A stretch of 11,664 nucleotides of DNA from Clostridia bacterium (lineage in GTDB: Bacteria; Bacillota; Clostridia; Christensenellales; Borkfalkiaceae): NCBI GenBank assembly GCA_017501125.1, contig JAFVXN010000215.1:1-11664 (forward strand), given 5' to 3'. Shown piece by piece: positions 1 to 6,829 of the stretch; position 1 is the first letter of the stretch; the number at the start of each line of letters is the position of its first letter. A model generated the notes under the pieces. The model ran no database searches and was not told the DNA's origin. It saw only the letters and a list, made by a program, of their open reading frames with translations. A program made the translations under genes and the position numbers.

Positions 1-129
1 CAACATGTAAATTGCATTACCAACAACAAGCAAAATCGTTGCCGTTTTGCACTTTTTCGCCTCTTCTAATTTCCTCGCTTGTTTCTTCGCCTCTTCTAAA
101 TCCGCAAATTCCGCCTCGTAGTTTTCCAT
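1..129 (-). CDS. Small coiled-coil membrane protein, C-terminus beyond the window edge
   Basis: This partial gene gives 43 codons before the window ends. The first ~26 residues are highly charged and contain LEEAKK twice, at about 12-17 and 21-26, a pattern expected of a helix or coiled coil. They are followed by a hydrophobic stretch (TATILLVVGNAIYML, from about residue 29) that looks like the start of a membrane segment. The ATG at 129-127 is supported by a strong AGGAGG 6 nt upstream and by a promoter at 173-201. I do not recognise the family. It is divergent from the XRE regulator at 257-499, and the intervening DNA carries two operator-like palindromes, so it is probably the regulator's main target. 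The function is unknown; a phage-like or toxin/immunity-type small membrane protein is possible but unproven. Confidence 0.7.
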   Translation of the reverse strand, partial: MENYEAEFADLEEAKKQARKLEEAKKCKTATILLVVGNAIYML

Positions 130-153
130 AAAATCCTCCTTTGTGTGCCACAA

Positions 154-171
154 TGGGCTATTTATAGTCCA
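154..171. promoter_or_regulatory. Operator-like palindrome O1
   Basis: The 18-bp site TGGGCTATTTATAGTCCA is an imperfect palindrome with half-sites of the form TGGRCTAT. It covers the expected transcription start region of the minus-strand promoter at 173-201. Its sequence matches the reverse complement of O2 (175-192) at 15 of 18 positions. Its size and symmetry fit a dimeric XRE/Cro-type repressor, and such a gene lies 86 bp away. Binding is inferred. Confidence 0.6.
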
Positions 172-172
172 T

Positions 173-201
173 ATTGTACCATATATAGCCCACTCCGTCA
201 A
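173..201 (-). promoter_or_regulatory. Sigma-A-type promoter of the left-edge membrane protein gene
   Basis: On the minus strand a TTGACG -35 (201-196) and a TACAAT -10 (178-173) are separated by exactly 17 bp. The ATG follows at 129 with a strong Shine-Dalgarno. O2 fills the spacer and O1 covers the start site, the usual layout for repression. Confidence 0.75.
175..192. promoter_or_regulatory. Operator-like palindrome O2
   Basis: The 18-bp site TGTACCATATATAGCCCA is a second copy of the O1 palindrome. It is less symmetrical, with the left half degenerate. Its centre is 21 bp from the centre of O1, two helical turns, so dimers on the two sites would sit on the same DNA face. It overlaps the -10/-35 spacer of the leftward promoter and lies just upstream of the rightward -10, so one repressor could control both directions. 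Confidence 0.55.
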
Positions 202-212
202 GTAAAAAGTTG

Positions 213-218
213 TATAAT
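213..218 (+). promoter_or_regulatory. -10 box of the XRE regulator gene
   Basis: TATAAT lies 38 nt before the ATG of the regulator. No good -35 is seen at 16-18 bp. O2 ends 20 bp upstream, covering the expected -35 region, which is consistent with autoregulation. This is a weaker call than the divergent leftward promoter. Confidence 0.5.
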
Positions 219-256
219 TTAGGTATCAAATATAAAAAAATCGACAAGGTAATGAT

Positions 257-499
257 ATGGACACGTATTCTACCGTAAAAAACAGGTTGCTGTTTCTTTT
301 AGAAGAAAAGAAAATGCCTATCCATAAACTGGCGACGGAAAGCGGCGTGCCGCCTTCCACCATTAAAAATATCCTGTACGGAAAAAGCCAAAATCCTGGT
401 ATCGTCACGATAAAAATGTTGTGCGACGGCATGGGTATCACGCTGATTGAATTCTTTGACACGGAAGAATTCAAAAACTTAGAGCAAGAATTACAGTAA
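257..499 (+). CDS. Short XRE/Cro-type helix-turn-helix transcriptional regulator
   Basis: The 80-residue protein is essentially a single Cro/C1-type HTH domain. The helix-turn-helix runs from about residue 20 to 62, with the pattern IHKLATESGVPPSTIKNILYG followed by the third and fourth helices (IVTIKMLCDGMGITLIEFF). There is no sensor or dimerisation domain beyond the HTH, typical of small stand-alone repressors. The start at 257 has a modest AAGGT Shine-Dalgarno 6 nt upstream. It is the only plus-strand gene here and is divergent from the small membrane protein at the left edge. The tandem palindromes at 154-192 are its likely targets, giving autoregulation and control of the neighbour. The HTH assignment is strong; the target is inference. 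Confidence 0.9.
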   Translation: MDTYSTVKNRLLFLLEEKKMPIHKLATESGVPPSTIKNILYGKSQNPGIVTIKMLCDGMGITLIEFFDTEEFKNLEQELQ

Positions 500-531
500 A
501 AATCACGGACGTTATAGCCCGTGATTTTTTT
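498..531. terminator. Bidirectional intrinsic terminator
   Basis: An 11-bp perfect stem (AAAAATCACGG at 498-508, CCGTGATTTTT at 519-529) encloses a 10-nt loop and has T tracts on both strands. It starts inside the stop codon of the XRE gene and lies 20 bp past the malG stop, so it can end both convergent transcripts. Confidence 0.85.
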
Positions 532-550
532 GTCGTTCCGTCGCCTTTCG

Positions 551-1423
551 TTATCCTTTGACGGCGCCGCCCGTCACGCCTTCCACGTAGTAGCGTTGCA
601 TACTGACAAACAACGTGACGATAATCGCGCCGACGACGCTGGCGCCTGCGCAAAAGACGGTAAAGTTGTCGTTGAAACTATTCTTTTCCGCGTTGATCAT
701 CTTATACAACCCCAGCGAAACGGTGTATTTGCTCCGCTCGGCGATTATGGTATTGACGAAGATAAAGTCGCACCACGGCGCGATAAACGACGTCAGCACC
801 GTGTACACGATAATCGGCTTTGCCATCGGCAAAATTAGGCGCAAAAAGATGACGGGTTGGGATGCGCCGTCTATCGTCGCCGCCTCTTCCATGGCACGGG
901 GGAAGGTATCGAAAAAGCCTTTGCAAATATAATAGGACAATGCGGCACTACCCGAATACACGAGCACGAGCGCCACCAGCGAGTTGGTCAAGCCCATCGC
1001 CTTTAAGATAAAGTAGATGGCAATCATACTCATAAATCCAGGGAACATACCGAGGACGAGAAGCGCGTTCATAATCGGTCGACGCAGGCGAAAGCGCATC
1101 CTAGACAAGGCATAACTGACCATCAGGACGAACGCTGTCGACAATAGGCAAGACGTCGTCGCCACCACTACCGTATTGCCCAGCCAACGGGGAAAATCGG
1201 TGTCCCTAAAAAGACGGATATAGTTATCCACGCCGAGCCTCAACCCAGTAGGAAATAGCCTGTTGATAATCCCCGTCGACGGGCTGACGCGAAACGCGGT
1301 ATACAAAAGATAAAAAATCGGCAACACCCACAGCAACGCTAATACGCTTAGTATTGCGTAGACGGCGGCGTTGGTTAATCGGCGCCGAAAACGCGCGCCA
1401 AACAATCGGTTTTTCTCGCTCAT
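551..1423 (-). CDS. malG: Maltodextrin-type ABC transporter permease, MalG family
   Basis: The 290-residue inner-membrane permease has about six membrane segments. The EAA loop that contacts the ATPase starts at E180 (EAATIDGASQ) and ends with ILP at 197-199, as in binding-protein-dependent sugar permeases. The C-terminus (QRYYVEGVTGGAVKG) is the conserved MalG-type ending. Length is normal for the family. The ATG overlaps the malF stop by 4 nt (ATGA) and has a GAGGAGG site upstream, so translation is probably coupled. It is the last gene of the malEFG unit and is followed by the shared terminator. Substrate is inferred from similarity to MalG and from malQ upstream; related oligosaccharides are possible. 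No ATPase gene is in the unit. Confidence 0.9.
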   Translation of the reverse strand: MSEKNRLFGARFRRRLTNAAVYAILSVLALLWVLPIFYLLYTAFRVSPSTGIINRLFPTGLRLGVDNYIRLFRDTDFPRWLGNTVVVATTSCLLSTAFVLMVSYALSRMRFRLRRPIMNALLVLGMFPGFMSMIAIYFILKAMGLTNSLVALVLVYSGSAALSYYICKGFFDTFPRAMEEAATIDGASQPVIFLRLILPMAKPIIVYTVLTSFIAPWCDFIFVNTIIAERSKYTVSLGLYKMINAEKNSFNDNFTVFCAGASVVGAIIVTLFVSMQRYYVEGVTGGAVKG

Positions 1424-2814
1424 TGGAATTCCTCCTCTCTTTTTACGGATGCAGAACGGTTGTATGCCAGCAAGGACAAGGACGCCGACAAGACGAAGAT
1501 GACGATACCGATGACGGAGGCTACGTTGTAGCGCGGATTCCTATCCGTCGTCAATCGGTACAGCCACGTGACCAACAGGTCCGTGCTCTGCGCCTGCGTT
1601 CCACCGCCGTAGTAGACGTTGTCGACGGGTCCGCCACCCGTCAGCAGCCAAATCACGTTAAAATTGTTGATATTGCCGACGAATTGCGTGATGAGATAAG
1701 GCGTCGTCACGTGCAACGTATACGGCAAAATGATATTGAAAAAGATTTTGAAAGGGGACACACCGTCTATCGTCGCCGCCTCGTAATAATCCGCTGGAAT
1801 ATTCATCAAAATCCCCGACGTCATCAGTAGCGTATACGGCATCCCTATCCACGTATTGACGAGGATAATCATCACCCTTGGCAAAAGGGAGAAGTTGGTT
1901 TGGTCGGTGAGCCATAGGATACGCGTGCCTAATAGGACGTTGAGTATCCCGTCGCCGTCCAAAATCTTTTGCATAAGCAACAGAGTGACGAACTGCGGAA
2001 TCGCTATCGTAATTACGAACAGCGTACGAAAAATAGCCTTGCCTTTTATCCCTTTTTTGTTAATCATTAGCGCGACGATTAATCCTAAGAAGTAGTTGCT
2101 AAACGTCGCAAAAAACGCCCATATAAACGTCCAAATTAATACGCGCAAGAACACCATCGCAAAACCTGACGTACCGCCTGACAAGGAGAACAAATTCTTA
2201 AAATTCTCTATCCCTACCCAGTCGAATAATCTACCTGGCGGTATATGCGCGTAGTCGTAATTGGTAAAGGCAATCAGTACCATAAATATCAGCGGTAAAA
2301 CGGTGAACACCAACACGCCCAAAAAAGGCAACACAAGCAGCGGTATATAGAATTTTCGCCCGAAAAGAATAGACAAATCCTCTCGAAAGGTCGTCGGTTT
2401 CTTCCCTTCCGCCACCGCCTGATCCGTCTGATAACTGCCAAAGACGTTAGCCGCCCACACGATAAGATACAGGGCGCAGACGGCAATCGTGATGACGCCG
2501 TTAAGCAAAATCAAAAAACTATTGTCACCACGGATTTTTTCGTAGATTTGCAACTCTTCGTTCCAGACCGTGCCAGACAAGCGGGTGCCCAAATCCCCCG
2601 AAAAGAGTTGCATTAGATTATACCCGCCGAAAAAAATCAAGAAGAGGACGAAAGCCACCTGCACTATAAAATACATCGCCGCCTTAATATATTGTCCGCG
2701 CATTGCCTGACCGCCGCCTGCGATAAAAAACGACAACCGCGTCCCCAAAGAGCCTCTCCTAAAAGCCTCGATTAGGCGATAAAATACGTTGCTCCGTCCC
2801 CTTGCTTTTTGCAT
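1420..2814 (-). CDS. malF: Maltodextrin-type ABC transporter permease, MalF family
   Basis: This 464-residue permease has eight predicted membrane segments. Two lie in an N-terminal extension (about 43-70 and 97-123), and the core of six begins near 153. The EAA loop starts at E345 (EAATIDGVSP) and ends with ILP at 362-364. The extra N-terminal segments match the MalF subgroup rather than shorter sugar permeases, though the large periplasmic P2 loop of E. coli MalF is missing, as usual in Firmicutes. A GGCGQ-like stretch near 33-41 (AGGGQAMRGQY) is seen in clostridial relatives. The start has an AAGGAGAG site and lies 15 bp after the binding-protein gene. It should pair with MalG to form the transmembrane channel. 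Confidence 0.9.
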   Translation of the reverse strand: MQKARGRSNVFYRLIEAFRRGSLGTRLSFFIAGGGQAMRGQYIKAAMYFIVQVAFVLFLIFFGGYNLMQLFSGDLGTRLSGTVWNEELQIYEKIRGDNSFLILLNGVITIAVCALYLIVWAANVFGSYQTDQAVAEGKKPTTFREDLSILFGRKFYIPLLVLPFLGVLVFTVLPLIFMVLIAFTNYDYAHIPPGRLFDWVGIENFKNLFSLSGGTSGFAMVFLRVLIWTFIWAFFATFSNYFLGLIVALMINKKGIKGKAIFRTLFVITIAIPQFVTLLLMQKILDGDGILNVLLGTRILWLTDQTNFSLLPRVMIILVNTWIGMPYTLLMTSGILMNIPADYYEAATIDGVSPFKIFFNIILPYTLHVTTPYLITQFVGNINNFNVIWLLTGGGPVDNVYYGGGTQAQSTDLLVTWLYRLTTDRNPRYNVASVIGIVIFVLSASLSLLAYNRSASVKREEEFQ

Positions 2815-2829
2815 AATCTCTCCTTTTGG

Positions 2830-4089
2830 TTATTCCTCAACCGTAGTCGTTTGCGTAATCGCCGCCACACAGGCGTTTAACTGTTCTAACAGATTGATAT
2901 TGCCACTTGCTATGCCCGTCAGCATTGCGTTGCCCAACCCTTCCATAGGTTCCCAAAGGGTAGAAGGTACGTTCTTTTGCGGCTTACTGAATCGAAGTTG
3001 CGCCGTAATGGCAGCGGCACACGGGTCATTCTTTACCCTATCGTCTTCCCTCGCCTCCGTATCCGTCGGCAAATAGCCCTTTTGTTCAAAACGCTTGATT
3101 TGATTTTCTTTATTAGTGTAGAAGTCGGCAAAGGCAAGCGCCTCCGCTTTGTTGGCGGAATAGTTGTTGACGCCCATCAATTTATACCCTGCAAAAGATA
3201 CGAGTTGCACCTGTTCCGTCCCGCTACCGTTGTCGAAGGTATACGTCGGCAACTTTGCTACGCCGAAATTATTGCCCAGCGATTGCTCGATAGACGATCT
3301 ATTCCAAATGCCGCTGACCGCCGCCACGATACTGCCGTCAGCAAAGCCTGCCGTAATCTTACTGTCGTTAGCGTCCGCCTTCACACGGCTATCTTTGACC
3401 AAATTCCACATCGACGTCGTCACCTGTTGTCCGACCTGATTGTTGAAGTTGCAAGTGATGCTCGTCTCCTGCAAATTGTCGCCATAGGTGACCTCATAAC
3501 CCAACCCCTTACCGAAATAGAAGGAAACGGTGTACCAACCGTCCGTGAACGGGAACGCGAATTTTTTAGACGCCGTACACTTTGCCAAAATCCCGTCCAT
3601 ACTCGCCACGTCGCTCTCCGATAACACCGACTTGTCGTAATACAAGAAATAGGTGTTGTCCGTATAGGGAAAACCGTACACGCCCTCCTCTCCGCCTACC
3701 GTCACCGTCGCAGCCTCTACCGCCGCCACGTCGTTCCTCGCCGAGAGGGATTGCAATCTGTCACCACCTATCCTCGTCAAAGCGTCGCCGTTTAACAGTT
3801 TCGCCACCTGATCGTTGGGGAAGGAGAAGACGTCAGCCGCGTTCTCTACGTCGTTTAGGATACGAGTCGCCGCTTCGTTTTCACCCTGTACGTCAAAGAC
3901 GAAATTGTATTGTTTGTCAGGATTAGCCGCCTTAAAATCTTCTGCGACCTGACGCGCAAACGCCATATCACCTTCCGACACCCAGACGGTCAATCGAATC
4001 CCGCCGTTGTCGCCCATACTGCACCCTCCTGCCGCCGTCAAAGACGCCAAAGCCAGAGCAAAACACAATCCTTTTTGTATCTTTTTCAC
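2830..4089 (-). CDS. malE: Extracellular maltodextrin-type sugar-binding lipoprotein (MalE-like)
   Basis: This 419-residue solute-binding protein has a lipoprotein signal peptide: MKK, a hydrophobic core, and a lipobox ending AGGC with the acylated Cys at 23. The lipobox has Gly at -1 and -2, slightly unusual. The mature part opens with IRLTVWVSEGDMAF and continues with features of family 1 sugar-binding proteins, including a D/P-rich segment DVFSFPNDQVAKL near 87-99. It captures oligosaccharides outside the membrane and hands them to MalFG. It is the first gene of its unit and starts at an ATG with AGAGGTG upstream. Upstream DNA holds a -10-like TATAAA, a 14-bp palindrome and a small hairpin. 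Maltodextrin is inferred from the neighbours; sequence alone does not fix the substrate. Confidence 0.88.
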   Translation of the reverse strand: MKKIQKGLCFALALASLTAAGGCSMGDNGGIRLTVWVSEGDMAFARQVAEDFKAANPDKQYNFVFDVQGENEAATRILNDVENAADVFSFPNDQVAKLLNGDALTRIGGDRLQSLSARNDVAAVEAATVTVGGEEGVYGFPYTDNTYFLYYDKSVLSESDVASMDGILAKCTASKKFAFPFTDGWYTVSFYFGKGLGYEVTYGDNLQETSITCNFNNQVGQQVTTSMWNLVKDSRVKADANDSKITAGFADGSIVAAVSGIWNRSSIEQSLGNNFGVAKLPTYTFDNGSGTEQVQLVSFAGYKLMGVNNYSANKAEALAFADFYTNKENQIKRFEQKGYLPTDTEAREDDRVKNDPCAAAITAQLRFSKPQKNVPSTLWEPMEGLGNAMLTGIASGNINLLEQLNACVAAITQTTTVEE

Positions 4090-4105
4090 CTCTACACCTC
4101 ACTTT

Positions 4106-4119
4106 CCTGCTATTGCAGG
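4106..4119. repeat. Small inverted repeat in the malE leader
   Basis: CCTGC and GCAGG, separated by 4 nt, form a 5-bp hairpin 17 nt upstream of the malE start codon. It could be a weak RNA hairpin in the leader or a short operator half-site pair. No T tract follows it on the minus strand, so it is not a terminator there. Confidence 0.35.
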
Positions 4120-4151
4120 CTTTTTCTTTAGTCTTTCGTTTTTACCTCCTT

Positions 4152-4157
4152 TTTATA
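4152..4157 (-). promoter_or_regulatory. Possible -10 box of malEFG
   Basis: TATAAA on the minus strand lies 62 nt before the malE ATG. The hexamer 17 bp upstream (AGGATT) is a poor -35, so the promoter may need an activator or be elsewhere. A transcription start is nevertheless expected here, because the previous gene is closed by a terminator at 4170-4198. Confidence 0.35.
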
Positions 4158-4160
4158 CCG

Positions 4161-4174
4161 TTTTTGCGCAAAAA
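4161..4174. promoter_or_regulatory. Perfect 14-bp palindrome upstream of malE, possible operator
   Basis: TTTTTGCGCAAAAA is a perfect palindrome placed just upstream of the TATAAA box, in the would-be promoter spacer. LacI-family sugar repressors in Firmicutes often bind CG-centred palindromes of this size, but the sequence also partly coincides with the T tract of the malQ terminator, which could explain half of it. Confidence 0.3.
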
Positions 4175-4198
4175 AATCCTCCCGTTTTTCAGGGAGGG
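4170..4198 (-). terminator. Intrinsic terminator after malQ
   Basis: On the minus strand CCTCCC-type arms (4192-4197 with 4178-4183) form a GC-rich stem with a short A-rich loop, followed by seven T's at 4176-4170. It starts 7 bp after the malQ stop and separates the long upstream operon from malEFG. Confidence 0.85.
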
Positions 4199-4204
4199 TT
4201 CTTT

Positions 4205-5728
4205 TTATCTATCGTACGTTATCGTCAACTGCTTTAACCACGACGCTTTTCTATTCCTTAAATCACCGTACGTAAAACGGAAAGTCCAGTTCTTCCCTGA
4301 TACGGTAGACGGTGCGTTCATACGCGATTCGTCGCCGAAAGCAAGCACGTCTTGCATAGGGACAACCACCAAGTTTGCCTTAGACGCGAACAAAATCTCT
4401 ATCGCACTTTCGCACAGCGTCTCCATGGATTCCGTGATGAAGGCAACGTCCATATCGAGCGCCGTCTTTTCCAGCCTTTCGTAAAAATCGCGACGTGCCG
4501 CCTCGTCCATGCTTTCGATATAGCCTCGCAAAGTTTGATTGTCGTGCGTGCCCGTATATGCAACCGCGTTTCGCTTGTAATTGCTAGGGTGATGTTCGCT
4601 ATCCTCGCAATCGAAGCCGAACATCATAACCTTCATCCCTGGATACCCCGTTTCTTTCATCATCTTGCGGACGCCGTCGTCCATCACGCCTAAGTCTTCC
4701 GCGACGATATTCTCTTTGAGCATCCCTTTGAACAAATCGGAGGAAGGACCTTGCAACCAGCGCCCGTTCCTTGCCGTCTCCTCGCCTTCGTCTATGACGA
4801 AGAATCTATCAAAGCCCCTAAAATGGTCGATCCTAACGCAATCGAATATCTCGAGAGCGTCGTAGATGCGCTTATGCCACCACTTATAGCCGTCCGCCTT
4901 CATCTTCTTCCAGTTGTAGACGGGATTCCCCCACAACTGTCCGTCTTTCGAAAAGGCGTCGGGGGGCACGCCTGCACGCAAGGAAGGCTTACCGTCCTCG
5001 CCAAGCATAAACAAATCCTTTCGGTATTTCCACGTCTCCACGCTGTCGTACGCAACGTAGATGGGCATGTCGCCCATAATCAAAATCCCCTTGTCGTTGG
5101 CGTATTTTTTAAGCGCCGTCCATTGACGGAGGAATACGAACTGCGTGAACTGCCAAAATTCAATCTCCTCGCGGTGCTTTTTCGCAAACGAAGCGACGGA
5201 CGCTTTTCGACAGTTTTTCAAGCCCTCGTCTTCCCATCTATCCCAAGGTGCGTTGTTAAAGTGGCGCTTGATTGCCATAAACACGGAAAAATCCTCGTAG
5301 TCGCCGTTCTTCAAAAAGTCCTGCCACGCCTTTTCCGTTTTGTCGAAGCGCGCGAAGGCTTTTCTCAAAATCTCCGCTTTACGTTCGAAAAGTTTGCCGT
5401 AGTCAACCAACCTTTCGTCGTCCGCCCAGCACACGCTATTCCACTCCTCTTCCGTCAGCAACCCTTCTTCCTGCAAAAGGTTAAAGTCGATAAAATAGAA
5501 ATTGAGTGCGTTAGACGCGTACGACTGGTAGGGGCTGTCGCCAAATCCCGTCGGCAACAGAGGCAACACCTGCCAAAGGCGCATCCCTGCCTTTTCCAGC
5601 CAATCCACAAAGGCGTATGCGCCTTTGCCCATAGTGCCTATCCCTTCTTGCGAGGGCAATGCGCTGACGGGCATCAAAATCCCCGCCAAGCGATTCCCTT
5701 TAATTTTTCTAATCTTTTTTACTGCCAT
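4205..5728 (-). CDS. malQ: 4-alpha-glucanotransferase (amylomaltase, GH77)
   Basis: The 507-residue cytoplasmic enzyme transfers maltooligosaccharide segments between glucans, releasing glucose and lengthening chains for phosphorylase. Family signatures are all present: N-terminal RLAGILMPVSALPS and GTMGKGAYAFVDWL; SPYQSYASNALN at 65-76; GVPPDAFS at 253-260 (the substrate loop); the nucleophile D301 in RIDHFRGF; acid/base E344 in IVAEDLG; and the third carboxylate D396 in GTHDNQTL. Length is normal. The ATG has only a weak AAGG site upstream, 5 nt after which translation starts. It follows the M50-type protease gene by 41 bp with no terminator between, and precedes malEFG, so the two mal units together cover uptake and first processing of starch-derived oligosaccharides. 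Confidence 0.95.
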   Translation of the reverse strand: MAVKKIRKIKGNRLAGILMPVSALPSQEGIGTMGKGAYAFVDWLEKAGMRLWQVLPLLPTGFGDSPYQSYASNALNFYFIDFNLLQEEGLLTEEEWNSVCWADDERLVDYGKLFERKAEILRKAFARFDKTEKAWQDFLKNGDYEDFSVFMAIKRHFNNAPWDRWEDEGLKNCRKASVASFAKKHREEIEFWQFTQFVFLRQWTALKKYANDKGILIMGDMPIYVAYDSVETWKYRKDLFMLGEDGKPSLRAGVPPDAFSKDGQLWGNPVYNWKKMKADGYKWWHKRIYDALEIFDCVRIDHFRGFDRFFVIDEGEETARNGRWLQGPSSDLFKGMLKENIVAEDLGVMDDGVRKMMKETGYPGMKVMMFGFDCEDSEHHPSNYKRNAVAYTGTHDNQTLRGYIESMDEAARRDFYERLEKTALDMDVAFITESMETLCESAIEILFASKANLVVVPMQDVLAFGDESRMNAPSTVSGKNWTFRFTYGDLRNRKASWLKQLTITYDR

Positions 5729-5769
5729 TGATATTACCTTACGCTTAGTTTGTTAACGGGGGATAAAAA

Positions 5770-6819
5770 TTATACGTCGATACGGGAAAGCAGAAATCTT
5801 TCGTGCTCTCTCACCCCGATAATTTTTTCCCTTTCAAGCAAAATCTCCGCCTGCTCAATCAGTGCCCTCGCGCGCTCTTTTTCGTCGCAAAGTGCCGCGT
5901 AGGTCGCCAGCAAGCGCTTGACGCTATAATCGTCGCTACGAAGTAGCGCCTCGTCCTTTTCAAGCAACGACTTCAACGCCGAAGCGTCGTCTTGCAAGAG
6001 GAACATATACGCCGCCTCTACCTGCACCTTCCTCCACGTTTCATTAGATAAATACTCCGATGCGACGAGGAGGCGATTGAGTGCGTCTGCGGCTTTTTCC
6101 AAATCTCCCTTCTCTAAAAAGTAATGGTATTTTAAGTCCCAAAGCGCGGCGTAAAGAGGCTCGTCCTCTCTAAGCCCGTACGTCTCGTACGTTTCCTCGG
6201 GGATTTGATAGTACCTCTCCCCTGCGTATAATCTGCCTTGAATCTCCATAGCGCCAAGGAACGCCCGTCCTTCCGCCGTCCCCTTTTTAATCTCCCACAA
6301 AACGAGCATATCCGTCTTGCCCATTGCGTACTGCGTAGGAATGACGTTGAGCAGGAAAATATACGCCGTATAGGGAATCATCCCCCAGAAGGCAAAGGCG
6401 GGAAGACGAAGACAGGTGAGCACTACGGCAGGCGCCACGAGCAATATCAACAAGATACCGCTAAACACCATTCCACCGACGACGTAAGCCGACGCGCGAC
6501 GGAGCATATCTCCGCCGAATTTGGGGACGACGCGCGTTTCGTCTGCACCCGTAGGCGAAACGATGCGAAATTTCATCTTACCTTTTTCTTCATAGAAACA
6601 AAAACAAAAGAATTTTACGTACACGACATTCATTCCGTTCGCTTTTGCAAACGCCACGTGCCCCATCTCGTGCAAGAAGGGCATAAGCAATAACGAGCCG
6701 ACAAAGCCCGCGACAGCGCTAATCGTGTCCTCGATAGAGACCGCGGCAAAAAAGAAGACGCCAAGCGCGCCTGCAAACAACGCCGTAATTAAAATGATTG
6801 CGTAAATTTTGCTTTTCAT
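5770..6819 (-). CDS. M50-type membrane metalloprotease with helical C-terminal tail
   Basis: The protein has 349 residues from the ATG at 6819, chosen over one 36 nt upstream because AAGGAGGGG sits 4-6 nt before it. It has four hydrophobic segments (about 5-27, 36-58, 111-134, 142-160). The second carries HEMGH at 50-54, the zinc HExxH of site-2 proteases. The fourth leads into NVIPTQYAMGKTDM, where N158, P161 and D170 match the second S2P motif with its aspartate ligand. The C-terminal half (about 200-349) is soluble, charged and helical, resembling TPR-like repeats but too degenerate to assign. Relatives cleave proteins within the membrane (SpoIVFB, RseP); the substrate is unknown. The Shine-Dalgarno overlaps the stop of the phosphatase gene, 10 bp away, so the two are co-transcribed. 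Confidence 0.82.
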   Translation of the reverse strand: MKSKIYAIILITALFAGALGVFFFAAVSIEDTISAVAGFVGSLLLMPFLHEMGHVAFAKANGMNVVYVKFFCFCFYEEKGKMKFRIVSPTGADETRVVPKFGGDMLRRASAYVVGGMVFSGILLILLVAPAVVLTCLRLPAFAFWGMIPYTAYIFLLNVIPTQYAMGKTDMLVLWEIKKGTAEGRAFLGAMEIQGRLYAGERYYQIPEETYETYGLREDEPLYAALWDLKYHYFLEKGDLEKAADALNRLLVASEYLSNETWRKVQVEAAYMFLLQDDASALKSLLEKDEALLRSDDYSVKRLLATYAALCDEKERARALIEQAEILLEREKIIGVREHERFLLSRIDV

Positions 6820-6829
6820 CCGCCCCTCC

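Noticed and set aside
53..101. Direct repeat of a 12-bp segment near the left edge
   Set aside because: It is the codon-level repeat of LEEAKK in the coiled coil, not an independent DNA repeat or CRISPR.
2977..3624. Plus-strand open frame of 215 codons
   Set aside because: It is antisense to the sugar-binding lipoprotein and basic-rich without recognisable domains.
4751..5731. Long plus-strand open frame of 326 codons
   Set aside because: It is antisense to malQ, has no family features, and malQ's catalytic motifs are all intact.
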